Below the pieces are notes generated by a model. It was not told where the DNA came from. It saw only the letters and a list, made by a program, of their open reading frames with translations, and ran no database searches. Positions 8,402 to 16,332 of a stretch of DNA of 31,476 nt are shown in pieces (positions within the stretch are counted from its first letter, which is position 1; every line of letters starts with the position of its first letter). The position numbers and the translations under genes are program-made. This DNA is from Syntrophales bacterium (lineage in GTDB: Bacteria; Desulfobacterota; Syntrophia; Syntrophales; UBA8958). Location of the stretch: contig JALNVY010000004.1 in NCBI GenBank assembly GCA_023231165.1, positions 1 to 31,476 on the forward strand, in the 5' to 3' direction.

Positions 8402-8435
8402 GGGCGTATCCGTTCTCTCCATATCGGATGCGCCC
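8402..8435. terminator. Hairpin terminator between convergent genes
   Basis: An 11-bp stem (GGGCGTATCCG 8402-8412 with CGGATGCGCCC 8425-8435, one G-T pair) with a 12-nt loop, TTT after it on the plus strand and TTTTATAAAA before it, which gives a U-tract for the minus-strand alaS transcript. It lies between the convergent membrane-protein gene and alaS and probably serves both. Confidence 0.75.
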
Positions 8436-8460
8436 TTTCTTCAGTGAACCGGATTTGCTT

Positions 8461-11097
8461 CTAAATCAATTCTTCCAGCTTGGCTAATGCCTTCTCCATG
8501 TTTTCGGGATGCGGTCCCCCCGCCTGGGCCATATCCGGTCTGCCACCGCCGCTGCCGCCCACAACCGGGGCCACGGCCTTGATGATGTTTCCCGCGTGGT
8601 ACCGGCTTGCCAGATCCTTGGTAACCATACACAGGAGCATCGCCTTGCCTTCAACCTTGCTGCCCAGGAGAATGACACCGGAGTGCATCTTATCGCGCAG
8701 CTTGTCTCCGAAGTCACGCAGGGTCTTCACATCAGGGGCTTCAACAACAGCCGTCAGCACATTAACCCCTCTAATTTCTTTGGCCTTGCCGATCAGATCC
8801 GCCGAATCCTTGGCAGCCAGTTTGCCCTTGAGGGCGTCGATTTCTCTTTCCAGTTCCTTCTGGTGTTTCTGGATCCTCTCGATTCGGTCGGCAAGCTCCA
8901 TAGGATTGGCCTTGAGGAGATCCGCCGCCTTCTTTAGCTCTGATTCGATGGCCTTGAAATATTTAATAGCCTCGGCGCCGGTCACGGCTTCGATCCTCCG
9001 GACGCCCGCTGCCACGGCCGATTCACCGATAACCTTGATGGCACCGATGTCGCCGGTGCGGCTTACATGGGTTCCACCACAGAGTTCCATGCTGAAATCG
9101 CCCATTTTCACCACCCGGACATTATCACTGTACTTTTCATCAAAGACAGCCGCCGCCCCGGTTTTCATTGCCTCTTCCTTGGGAAGGACCCTGGTGTTTA
9201 CATCGGCATTCCGGCGGATATAATCGTTCGCAATGGTTTCGATAGCATCCAACTCCTCGGACTCGATCCGGGAAATGTGGGTAAAATCGAAACGGAGGCG
9301 CTCCGGTGTCACCGACGAGCCCGCCTGCTTGATATGATCTCCCAAGGTCTTCTTCAGGGCCGCATTGAGGACGTGGGTGCCGGAATGATGGGCCTCCGTC
9401 GCCCGCCGGGTGGCTTCGTCCACCTTGAGATTCACGATATCGCCGACCCTGATGGTTCCCTGCTTCATCTTGCCGATATGGGTGATCAGGGTATCGGTGG
9501 GGCATTGAGTATCCCATACCTCAAAGAGGTATCCGTCACCAGCAATGACCCCCGTATCCCCCACCTGGCCACCTTTTTCACCATAGAACGGCGTCTCTTC
9601 CAAGAAGATTTCGGCGTTATCCCCCGCTGAAACCTCATCGACTTCGGCGTCTTTTTTCAGAATTGCCGTGACCCTTGCCGTGGCTTCCGTAATGCCGTGA
9701 TAACCGATGAACGTCGTGGCAATTCCCCGGACAGAAAGCCTTTTATAGCTGTCGGCAAAGGCCTGTTCGCCGCTCCCTTTCCAGGATTCCCGGGCCTTCT
9801 CCCGTTGAGCTTCCATGGCCTTTTCAAAACCGTCCATATCAAGAGAAAGGCCGTCCTTGCGGACGATATCCGCCGTCAGGTCCACGGGAAAGCCATAGGT
9901 GTCATAGAGTTTGAAGACAACCCCTCCGGGAATAATTTTTTCACCCTTATTCATGAGGATAGCCACTTCCTCACTCAAGATCCGCAGTCCCGTATCCAGG
10001 GTTTCGATGAAGCGCTGCTCTTCGTTGATCATAACTTTTCGGATAAATGATTCTTTTTCGATAAGATCGGGATATGCATCCTTCATTGTATCAACCACGA
10101 TGGAAACAACTTCGTGGAGGAAGGGCCGGTCGAGGCCAAGAAGTTTCCCATGCCTGGCCGCCCGCCGGAGGATTCGCCGGAGGACATAGCCCCGCCCCTC
10201 ATTACTTGGCAGGACGCCGTCGCCAATCAGAAAGGTAACGGCCCGGCTATGATCGGCAATCACCCGCATGGAGGCATCCGCATCCGCATTGGTTCCATGA
10301 ACCCGCCCACTGATCCTGGCAATCCCTTGAATAATCGGGGTAAACAGATCCGTATCATAGTTGCTCTGCACACCCTGAACAATGGCAGCTAAACGCTCAA
10401 GACCCATACCGGTGTCTATGTTAGGTTTCGGTAGGGGATGTAAGTTACCATCCTTATCCCGGTCAAACTGGGTGAAGACATGATTCCAGATCTCGAGGTG
10501 GCGGTCGCAGTCGCACTCAACGGAGCATTCCGGACGGCCACAACCTACAGACGGACCCTGATCATAGAGGATCTCCGAACAGGGTCCGCAGGGACCGGTC
10601 TCTCCCATCATCCAGAAATTACTTTCCATTCCCATCCGGACAATGCGCTCCGCCGGGACACCCATCTGCTTGTTCCAGATTTCGAAGGCTTCATCGTCGT
10701 CCTGATAAATCGTGATCCAGAGCTTCTCTTTGGAAAGGGCCATCTTTTCAGTCAGAAACTCCCAGCCCCAAGCGATGGACTCTTTCTTGAAATAGTCGCC
10801 AAAGGAAAAATTTCCCAGCATCTCAAAGAAGGTATGGTGACGGGCCGTATAACCAACATTTTCGAGATCGTTGTGCTTGCCCCCGGCCCGGACTGATTTC
10901 TGTGAGCTTGTGGCCCGCGTATAGCCTCGATCCTCCAGCCCAAGAAAACAGTCCTTGAACTGTACCATCCCCGAATTGGTGAACAAAAGGGTCGGATCGT
11001 CCTTCGGGATAAGGCTGGAACTAGGAACGATAGTATGTCCGTGAGCCTCGAAAAATTTCAAAAATTTATCCCTGATGTCACTTGCTGTCGTCGTCAT
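8461..11097 (-). CDS. alaS: Alanyl-tRNA synthetase
   Basis: An 878-residue class II synthetase charging tRNA-Ala. Class II core: FLKFFEAHGH start, LLFTNSGMVQFKD (motif 1 region), KHNDLENVGYTARHHTFFEMLGNFSFGDYFK (motif 2), and GMGLERLAAIVQG (motif 3). The editing domain carries the zinc ligands HHSGTH (about residue 569) and CGGTH (about 672). The C-terminal Ala domain ends in GGSGGGRPDMAQAGG, as in full-length enzymes. A Cys cluster near residue 180 (CGPCSEILYDQGP, CGRPECSVECDCDRH) is typical of bacterial AlaRS. Its start overlaps the recX end by 20 nt, so it belongs to the recA-recX-alaS transcript. No anomaly was seen. Confidence 0.98.
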   Translation of the reverse strand: MTTTASDIRDKFLKFFEAHGHTIVPSSSLIPKDDPTLLFTNSGMVQFKDCFLGLEDRGYTRATSSQKSVRAGGKHNDLENVGYTARHHTFFEMLGNFSFGDYFKKESIAWGWEFLTEKMALSKEKLWITIYQDDDEAFEIWNKQMGVPAERIVRMGMESNFWMMGETGPCGPCSEILYDQGPSVGCGRPECSVECDCDRHLEIWNHVFTQFDRDKDGNLHPLPKPNIDTGMGLERLAAIVQGVQSNYDTDLFTPIIQGIARISGRVHGTNADADASMRVIADHSRAVTFLIGDGVLPSNEGRGYVLRRILRRAARHGKLLGLDRPFLHEVVSIVVDTMKDAYPDLIEKESFIRKVMINEEQRFIETLDTGLRILSEEVAILMNKGEKIIPGGVVFKLYDTYGFPVDLTADIVRKDGLSLDMDGFEKAMEAQREKARESWKGSGEQAFADSYKRLSVRGIATTFIGYHGITEATARVTAILKKDAEVDEVSAGDNAEIFLEETPFYGEKGGQVGDTGVIAGDGYLFEVWDTQCPTDTLITHIGKMKQGTIRVGDIVNLKVDEATRRATEAHHSGTHVLNAALKKTLGDHIKQAGSSVTPERLRFDFTHISRIESEELDAIETIANDYIRRNADVNTRVLPKEEAMKTGAAAVFDEKYSDNVRVVKMGDFSMELCGGTHVSRTGDIGAIKVIGESAVAAGVRRIEAVTGAEAIKYFKAIESELKKAADLLKANPMELADRIERIQKHQKELEREIDALKGKLAAKDSADLIGKAKEIRGVNVLTAVVEAPDVKTLRDFGDKLRDKMHSGVILLGSKVEGKAMLLCMVTKDLASRYHAGNIIKAVAPVVGGSGGGRPDMAQAGGPHPENMEKALAKLEELI

Positions 11098-11575
11098 GCC
11101 CGTCTTCCTCCTCCGATCGGTTAATCATCTCGAAAATCAATCCCAGGGGGAACCCCTTGCCCATAAGATTTCTGGCAAGCCGTTGCTTACTTTTCAGATT
11201 GTTCCGGATGTCCCCGCTGGTTGTCTTTTTTCTGATTAAAGATATTAATGCCTGCGCTTCGCTACACTCTTGCCTGGCAGTGATGATCGCTTCCGCTACC
11301 ACGGCTTCGGAAAGCCCTTTTTCAAGAAGGAAAGAGACGATTTTACGATTCCCGTACCCTTTTCCCGTCGCCAGGCGCCGCGCCTGGTTTGATGCGAAGA
11401 CCTGGTCGTTCAAATACCCCAGCTCGCGAAAATAATCAATCGCCTCCGCGATAATCTCAATCTCAAACCCTTTATTTTTTAGTTTCCCTGCCAGTTCCCG
11501 TTCACCGTGATCCCGCAGGGCCAGTAGTCGCCAGCAGACCTTTTTCGCCTTGTTAAACTCCGAACGCTCCTCCAT
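11078..11575 (-). CDS. recX: Regulatory protein RecX
   Basis: A 165-residue all-helical modulator that binds RecA filaments and limits RecA activity. It has the three-helix repeat pattern of the family: AKKVCWRLLALRDHGERELAGKL, then DYFRELGYLNDQVFASNQARRLA, and the C-terminal NLKSKQRLARNLMGKGFPLGLI. Length is usual. It starts 9 nt after the recA stop and lacks a clear ribosome site, so coupling to recA translation is likely; it overlaps alaS by 20 nt. Position directly after recA supports the call. Confidence 0.92.
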   Translation of the reverse strand: MEERSEFNKAKKVCWRLLALRDHGERELAGKLKNKGFEIEIIAEAIDYFRELGYLNDQVFASNQARRLATGKGYGNRKIVSFLLEKGLSEAVVAEAIITARQECSEAQALISLIRKKTTSGDIRNNLKSKQRLARNLMGKGFPLGLIFEMINRSEEEDGHDDDSK

Positions 11576-11584
11576 GGATCTTCA

Positions 11585-12595
11585 TTATTCCGAGGTTCTG
11601 GTTTTCAATCCAAATTTATCCAGCACTCTTTCCTCTATCTCATTAATGATTTCAGGATGTTCTTTTAGGAAAACTCGCGTATTGTCCCTCCCCTGCCCCA
11701 GGCGGTCACCCTTGTAGGAATACCAGGCGCCGCTCTTTTCGATAATGGCGTTTTCCGCCGCCAGGTCAAGGAGATCTCCTTCCCGAGAGATGCCCTCGCC
11801 AAAGATGATATCGAATTCCGTCTCTCGAAATGGCGGAGCAACCTTGTTTTTAACTACCTTGACACGGGTGCGCATGCCAATGACATCCTGTCCCTGCTTA
11901 ATGGAAGTTACCTTCCGGATGTCTAGGCGCATGGAAGCATAAAACTTGAGAGCATTACCACCGGTCGTAGTTTCGGGGTTGCCAAAGAAAACTCCTATCT
12001 TCATGCGTAACTGGTTGATGAAAATGACGGTCGTTTTCGATTTACTGATGCTGGCAGTCAGTTTCCTCAAGGCCTGAGACATCAGCCGCGCCTGAAGGCC
12101 CATCTGGGCGTCTCCCATCTCCCCTTCCAGCTCCGCCCGGGGCACCAGGGCGGCAACTGAATCCACCACCAGGACATCCAGGGCGCCGCTCCTCACCAAT
12201 GTTTCGGTAATCTCCAGGGCCTGCTCTCCTGAGTCCGGCTGGGCAATCAGAAGCTCATCGGTATTGACACCGATTTTTCGGGCATAGGTCACATCCAGGG
12301 CGTGCTCTGCATCGATGAAGGCCGCCAGACCGTTCTGTCTCTGGGCTTCGGCTACGATGTGGAGGGCTAACGTCGTTTTACCGCCCGATTCGGGACCATA
12401 TATCTCGATGATTCGGCCGCGCGGCACACCGCCTACCCCAAGGGCAATGTCAAGACTGAGAGTCCCCGTAGAGATCACCGGTACATCGATTTTTTCCGCA
12501 CCGCCAAGCCTCATAATGGCCCCTTTTCCAAACTGTCGCTCGATTTGGCTGATGGCCAGATCAACGGCCTTGTTTCTGTCCATATCTACCCCCAT
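11585..12595 (-). CDS. recA: Recombinase RecA
   Basis: A 336-residue DNA-dependent ATPase for strand exchange and SOS signalling. Walker A GPESGGKT at residues 67-74, Walker B LVVDSVAAL, the L1/L2 region with VIFINQLRMKIGVFFGNPETTTGGNALKFY, and a C-terminal KTRTSE. The start MGVDMDRNKA at 12595 is chosen: GGAGGG (12602-12607) is 6 nt upstream and the length matches the family, whereas the frame stays open a further 26 codons. No SOS box was seen just upstream, so it is probably read from the pgpA promoter or from one inside thpR. Confidence 0.98.
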   Translation of the reverse strand: MGVDMDRNKAVDLAISQIERQFGKGAIMRLGGAEKIDVPVISTGTLSLDIALGVGGVPRGRIIEIYGPESGGKTTLALHIVAEAQRQNGLAAFIDAEHALDVTYARKIGVNTDELLIAQPDSGEQALEITETLVRSGALDVLVVDSVAALVPRAELEGEMGDAQMGLQARLMSQALRKLTASISKSKTTVIFINQLRMKIGVFFGNPETTTGGNALKFYASMRLDIRKVTSIKQGQDVIGMRTRVKVVKNKVAPPFRETEFDIIFGEGISREGDLLDLAAENAIIEKSGAWYSYKGDRLGQGRDNTRVFLKEHPEIINEIEERVLDKFGLKTRTSE

Positions 12596-12647
12596 CGTGA
12601 ACCCTCCTTTTTCGATAAGTAATGGTCTGCAACTCGTGGCGCTTCTT

Positions 12648-13229
12648 TTACCCCTGAAGAGGAAACGCTGCAAGTCTTGTATATATTGCTCCCTGCGGCG
12701 ACAGGCTGCTTTGGAACAACGCTACTTCCCCAACCGTGAAATTGCCAGCCGTCAGATTGCCCCCAGCCTCTACGGCCGGGGCCAGGCCGATAATCCTTTT
12801 GGGAACCTTAACCCGTCCCATGGTTAAATGCGCCCGGAAAGGCCGGTCCTCTTTCGGAAAACCCAGAAGGAATAATTCCTCCTCCAGATCTTTCTGGAGA
12901 GAAAGCAGGGGCTCCAATTGCCCGGATATTCCCAGCCAAAGGACCCGGGGCCGGGTCACGTCCGGGAACGCCCCTAGACCCTTGATCTCCAGAGCAAACG
13001 GTGGAACAGCAGTCATTCTCTTGGCACTGACCTCAGAAATATTTTCTACGTCGTGCGCCGCTATGTCACCGAAAAACTTCAAGGTCAGATGGATCCCTTC
13101 CGGCCGCAACCAGCGAATCACACCCTGGATGCTTTTTTTTAAACGGTTTTGCATCGCTTGGATATTTTCAAGAACAACCGCCGGCGGATCGATGGCCAGA
13201 AAAGCGCGGATATTTTTATTTTCACTCAT
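12648..13229 (-). CDS. thpR: RNA 2',3'-cyclic phosphodiesterase (ThpR/LigT)
   Basis: A 193-residue member of the 2H phosphoesterase family, with two HxTx motifs: HLTLKFFGD and HLTMGRVKVP. N-terminus IRAFLAIDPP is typical. The family opens 2',3'-cyclic phosphates on RNA to 2'-phosphates and in vitro can join tRNA halves through 2'-5' bonds. The start overlaps the cinA 3' end by 8 nt. Placement between cinA and recA is common in deltaproteobacteria. Confidence 0.92.
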   Translation of the reverse strand: MSENKNIRAFLAIDPPAVVLENIQAMQNRLKKSIQGVIRWLRPEGIHLTLKFFGDIAAHDVENISEVSAKRMTAVPPFALEIKGLGAFPDVTRPRVLWLGISGQLEPLLSLQKDLEEELFLLGFPKEDRPFRAHLTMGRVKVPKRIIGLAPAVEAGGNLTAGNFTVGEVALFQSSLSPQGAIYTRLAAFPLQG

Positions 13230-14478
13230 GGTTTGTCTCCCCGGTCAGGTATCGCTTGAGCATGAGCAGCGCCGCCTGCGACGCAATGATCTTGACGCGG
13301 CGGCGATCCCAGCGGTAAGAGAACTTTCGGCAGACGGTTTTCGCGCCGTCGGCAAGGGCGATAAAGACGGTCCCTACCGGCTTGGCCTCCGAGCCCCCGT
13401 CAGGCCCTGCAATCCCTGTCGTCGCAAGTCCCAGATCCGAACCGGCAAGCATCCTTACACCTTCCGCCATGAGACGGGCCGTCTCTTCACTGACGGCACC
13501 GTGCTTTTGGAGGATATCTTCCGTAACCCCGAGGAGATCCGTTTTCGATCTATTGCTGTAGGTTACAAGCCCCCGCTCAAGATACGTGGAGCTGCCCGGG
13601 ATATCAGTCAGACGATCGGTAATCAACCCGCCAGTGCAGGATTCGGCAACGGAGACCGTACGTCCCTGCTCTCTGAGCAGTCCTGCTACGACGCCTTCCA
13701 GGGTTTCTTCGTCATAGGCAAAGATATATGGGCCGAGGCGTTTGTGGATCTCCTCCTCCGCTTTTTTTACCCTTAACCAGGCTGCGGCTTCCACGGCATC
13801 TCTCGCGGACAACACCAGATGATTCTCCGGGAAACGGGGGTAGAAACCGACGCCGACGCCGAGCCCCGGCAGATCTATCCCGGCTACCGCCTGGTCTACC
13901 GCCGCTTCGCCGAGACCGAAGATCTTCATGGTTCGGACCGCCGGATATTGCGATTCCTCGGGAAAAGAGCGGCGAAAGAGAGGAAGGACGACTTCCGGCA
14001 ACATTCTTTTTACCTCGACCGGGACGCCCGGAATGACGGCAAGGACCTTTCCCCGGACCTGCAGGGAAAACCCGGCAGCCGTTCCCACTGGATTATCAAG
14101 TATTTGAGCTCCCTGGGGAAACACCGCCTGTTTGGCATTGTTCTGGGTCCATTTCCAACCGTACCTGGAAAAGATCGCCTTGATATGATTCAAAACCACT
14201 TCGTCCGTATAGAGCGGCAAGTTGAAAGCCCTGGCCACAGCGGCAGTTGTAATATCGTCGGCCGTCGGTCCAAGACCGCCGGTAATGATAACGGCATCCG
14301 TCAAGGGCAGGACGAAATCAAGAGCCTTCTTGATCATCGCCTCGTCATCTCCCACGGACAGGGTTGCCGCAACCTGCCAGCCCTGGAGATGGAACTGGCG
14401 GGCAATGAGCGCGGTATTTGTATCCTGGATGCCGCCGCTCGTCAATTCGTTGCCAATGGTAATAATACCGGTCTTCAA
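13222..14478 (-). CDS. cinA: CinA: NMN deamidase / competence-damage protein
   Basis: A 418-residue two-domain protein. Residues 1-170 form the MoCF-like (COG1058) domain (IITIGNELTSGGIQDTN, ITGGLGPTADDITTAAVA), linked to ADP-ribose pyrophosphatase activity. Residues about 255-415 form the CinA domain, NMN deamidase (SVAESCTGGLITDRLTDIPGSS, ATTGIAGPDGG), which recycles NMN. The start codon is TTG at 14478: GGGAG lies 5 nt before it and the nearby ATG at 14483 leads straight to a stop. There is an 18-nt gap after pgpA and an overlap with thpR, so it is part of the recA operon. Confidence 0.93.
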   Translation of the reverse strand: MKTGIITIGNELTSGGIQDTNTALIARQFHLQGWQVAATLSVGDDEAMIKKALDFVLPLTDAVIITGGLGPTADDITTAAVARAFNLPLYTDEVVLNHIKAIFSRYGWKWTQNNAKQAVFPQGAQILDNPVGTAAGFSLQVRGKVLAVIPGVPVEVKRMLPEVVLPLFRRSFPEESQYPAVRTMKIFGLGEAAVDQAVAGIDLPGLGVGVGFYPRFPENHLVLSARDAVEAAAWLRVKKAEEEIHKRLGPYIFAYDEETLEGVVAGLLREQGRTVSVAESCTGGLITDRLTDIPGSSTYLERGLVTYSNRSKTDLLGVTEDILQKHGAVSEETARLMAEGVRMLAGSDLGLATTGIAGPDGGSEAKPVGTVFIALADGAKTVCRKFSYRWDRRRVKIIASQAALLMLKRYLTGETNHE

Positions 14479-14496
14479 ATCATCTCCCTGCCCTGC

Positions 14497-14955
14497 TCAC
14501 AGATTCACATAGCGGATCAGGATGTGCAGGATTGCATTTGCGTAAATGCCCGCCGCGACGTCGTCCATAACAACCCCGTATCCACCGGGCAAATGCTTCT
14601 GGAAGAAATTGGCGGGAAAGATCTTTACAATATCAAAAAAACGAAAAAGCACAAACCCCACCAGCAGGTGGGGAACCGTAGGCAACACGAGAAACATCGC
14701 CCAGATGAAACCGGTCCATTCATCAACGACGATCCGGGAGGAATCCTTCTCCTGGAAGATCTTTTCCGCCTCCTGAGACGTATAAAAGGCTAGAAAAGTA
14801 AAGGCAACCACAGTCACAATGTACAGCGGCCAGGACAAAGGTGAGAGGACCAGATACAGGGGAATGGCGGCGACGGTTCCCGCCGTTCCCGAAGCAAAAG
14901 GGAAATACCCGCTGCCGCAGCCTGTGGCAATGACCTTGATAAGGGATTTGTTCAG
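14497..14955 (-). CDS. pgpA: Phosphatidylglycerophosphatase A, probable CTG start
   Basis: A 152-residue membrane phosphatase converting phosphatidylglycerophosphate to phosphatidylglycerol. It contains the N-terminal ATGCGSGYFPFASGTAGT block, hydrophobic helices (PLYIVTVVAFTFLAF, FIWAMFLVLPTVPHLL), the catalytic-region VVDEWTG and VMDDVAAGIYAN. No ATG, GTG or TTG in frame precedes the essential N-terminal block: a TGA comes two codons before CTG at 14955. GAGG (14962-14965) is 6 nt from that CTG, so CTG is the likely start; beginning at the internal TTG near 14838 would lose the conserved block. It is first in the pgpA-cinA-thpR-recA-recX-alaS run. Confidence 0.85.
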   Translation of the reverse strand: MNKSLIKVIATGCGSGYFPFASGTAGTVAAIPLYLVLSPLSWPLYIVTVVAFTFLAFYTSQEAEKIFQEKDSSRIVVDEWTGFIWAMFLVLPTVPHLLVGFVLFRFFDIVKIFPANFFQKHLPGGYGVVMDDVAAGIYANAILHILIRYVNL

Positions 14956-14981
14956 GGATCACCTCACCCAAGTAGTTGATC

Positions 14982-15010
14982 AAGCTATCCTCTTTTCTCC
15001 CGTCTGTCAA
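14982..15010 (-). promoter_or_regulatory. Candidate promoter for pgpA-recA operon
   Basis: A perfect TTGACA (15005-15010 on the minus strand), 17-nt spacer and TAGCTT (14982-14987, weak -10). Transcription would start near 14975, about 20 nt before the pgpA CTG. The palindrome at 15020-15053 lies directly upstream of the -35 element. Confidence 0.5.
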
Positions 15011-15019
15011 CAGAAAATC

Positions 15020-15053
15020 CCTTAGCAATAGAACGATCGCTCTATTGCTAAGG
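15020..15053. promoter_or_regulatory. 13-bp-arm palindrome, TetR-operator-like
   Basis: A perfect inverted repeat: CCTTAGCAATAGA (15020-15032), 8-nt centre ACGATCGC, then the exact complement at 15041-15053. The inner part (AATAGAACGATCGCTCTATT) resembles TetR-family operators, which often have AACG/CGTT around the centre. It has no T-run, so a terminator is unlikely. It lies between the pgpA promoter (minus) and the polymerase remnant (plus), and could have controlled either. No TetR regulator is encoded in the window. Confidence 0.55.
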
Positions 15054-15081
15054 CGCCTCCCATGAAAGACCTACACTCCAC

Positions 15082-15318
15082 TCCTGGCCCCTGGCCATCG
15101 TCCATTTGGACGGCGGCGCTTTTTTTACCTCCTGCAAGAGACAATCCATCCGGAGCTGCGGGGGAAACCAATCATTATGGGGGTGGAGGGAACGGGGCAC
15201 CGTGGCCTGCGCCAGTTACGCCGCCAAAAGGCTGGTGATTAAACGGGGAGCATCTCTCCATGAGATCAGACATCATCGGGGCATACGGCAAGGGGAAGAG
15301 GGGCGAACCAACCATTAA
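15082..15318 (+). pseudogene. Y-family DNA polymerase (DinB/ImuB-like) remnant
   Basis: Pieces of the N-terminus of a translesion polymerase occur in shifting frames. Frame A (from about 15082) reads SWPLAIVHLDGGAFFTS, the family start with the metal-binding LDxxAFF. A second frame reads LQETIHPELRGKPIIMGVEG. Frame A then resumes with RGTVACASYAAKRLVIKRGASLHEI. Together they match the first 75 or so residues of DinB-type proteins in order. Two frameshifts and loss of everything after about residue 80 (usual length about 400) mean it is dead. In an active enzyme the second residue after LD would be Asp or Met before AFF; here it is Gly. The remaining sequence to 15408 shows no gene. Confidence 0.8.
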
Positions 15319-15325
15319 GGGAGCA

Positions 15326-15366
15326 GACCCAGTTCTACGGAGACAACCACCGCAGACACCTGGGTC
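15326..15366 (+). terminator. Possible weak terminator after the polymerase remnant
   Basis: GACCCAG (15326-15332) pairs with CTGGGTC (15360-15366), followed a few bases later by ATTTTTT. The loop is long (27 nt), so this may be a relic terminator or chance. Confidence 0.3.
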
Positions 15367-15408
15367 CGCCGATTTTTTACATTCCCCGAAAAAGCGCCGA
15401 TAATTCGT

Positions 15409-15987
15409 CTACGGCAGCGAAGACAGATAAGAACGAAGATTGACCTTTTTGTTGTTTAAACCAAGTTTATTCCGGATGTGATTCCGGTGCAGATCAATAG
15501 CGCTCTTGGAAACATTCATGATCGCAGCGATTTCCTTGGTCTTCTTTGCATCTCTGATGAGGCTGGCCACCTGAATCTCTTTGGGGGTGAAACCCAGATA
15601 CGTCGAGGTCAGCTTCATGAGGAAAGGAGATATGATTTCGCCAAGATGCATATCGATAATATCCACCAGGATCGCCTGGGTTTCGTTCAAGGGGGTGGCC
15701 TTAAGTTTCCCAACATAAGGCAGGACCAGTTCCTTGACATTGGCGATAACTCTGACCCCGACTTCGTTCTTGTCATCTTCCCGATGCTTCAATAGCACCT
15801 TCAGAGCGGCATTCAGCTCTTCGAGAGACTTGGCGGTGGCCTCCAGTTCCATTTCCCGTCTCTTCAACGCCTCCTCAGCAACCTTTTTCTCAGCGTTTTC
15901 CTGTTCCAATATCTTATTGATCCTGAGAAGCTCCGATACTCTTTCCTCGCCCCTTTTCTCCGTTTCTTCTTGACCCTTACGAAGCAT
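15409..15987 (-). CDS. LuxR-type HTH regulator with N-terminal coiled coil
   Basis: A 192-residue predicted DNA-binding protein. Residues about 5-75 are strongly charged with heptad pattern (LLRINKILEQENAEKKVAEEALKRR is inside this), a likely coiled coil. The C-terminal domain (about 128-188) is a LuxR/GerE helix-turn-helix: GFTPKEIQVASLIRDAKKTKEI, MNVSKSAIDLHRNHIRNKLGL. There is no PAS, receiver or membrane domain, so the input signal is unclear; it may pair with a sensor by the coiled coil. The start at 15987 is chosen over 16002 because GAGGAGG (15994-16000) is 6 nt upstream. It is a single-gene unit convergent with the polymerase remnant. Confidence 0.8.
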   Translation of the reverse strand: MLRKGQEETEKRGEERVSELLRINKILEQENAEKKVAEEALKRREMELEATAKSLEELNAALKVLLKHREDDKNEVGVRVIANVKELVLPYVGKLKATPLNETQAILVDIIDMHLGEIISPFLMKLTSTYLGFTPKEIQVASLIRDAKKTKEIAAIMNVSKSAIDLHRNHIRNKLGLNNKKVNLRSYLSSLP

Positions 15988-16011
15988 TTTCTTCCTCCTC
16001 AATTATTTAAG

Positions 16012-16017
16012 ATTATA
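16012..16017 (-). promoter_or_regulatory. Candidate -10 box for the LuxR-type gene
   Basis: A perfect TATAAT on the minus strand about 25 nt upstream of the start codon; no good -35 at 16-18 nt. The rest of the 345-nt gap up to 16332 is AT-rich divergent promoter space in which I see no gene. Confidence 0.4.
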
Positions 16018-16332
16018 CTGTTCATGGCTTGCATACCTTTGTTTCATCCACTACGAGGTTAATCATATATAACTTCTTTGATAACATGCCTTTTATATCA
16101 GCCCTAATCTGTTGGTAGCAGTACAAGACAAAAGATAAAAAATCAAGCTTTTTTTAAAATAATATTACTATAAAACATAAAGTAGGATATTTTTAGCAAT
16201 CGAAATAATTTCATGATTTTATGATTGACAGCCGCAAGCCTTTCCGATAGTACTCCAAACAAAATATAAGCAGGATTAAAGATAAAAAGTTCCTGAATCC
16301 TATAAAGAAGGTTTGCTCGTCGGATATGTAAA

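Noticed and set aside
8480..9223. Plus-strand 247-codon ORF inside alaS
   Set aside because: Antisense shadow of alaS; low-complexity Ser/Leu/Ala content and no family resemblance.
14723..15028. Minus-strand 101-codon ORF over the pgpA start
   Set aside because: Out-of-frame shadow of pgpA; the pgpA frame from CTG 14955 carries the conserved motifs.
15020..15053. LexA/SOS box for the polymerase remnant
   Set aside because: The palindrome lacks CTG-N10-CAG or a clean GAAC-N4-GTTC pattern, so SOS control is not supported.
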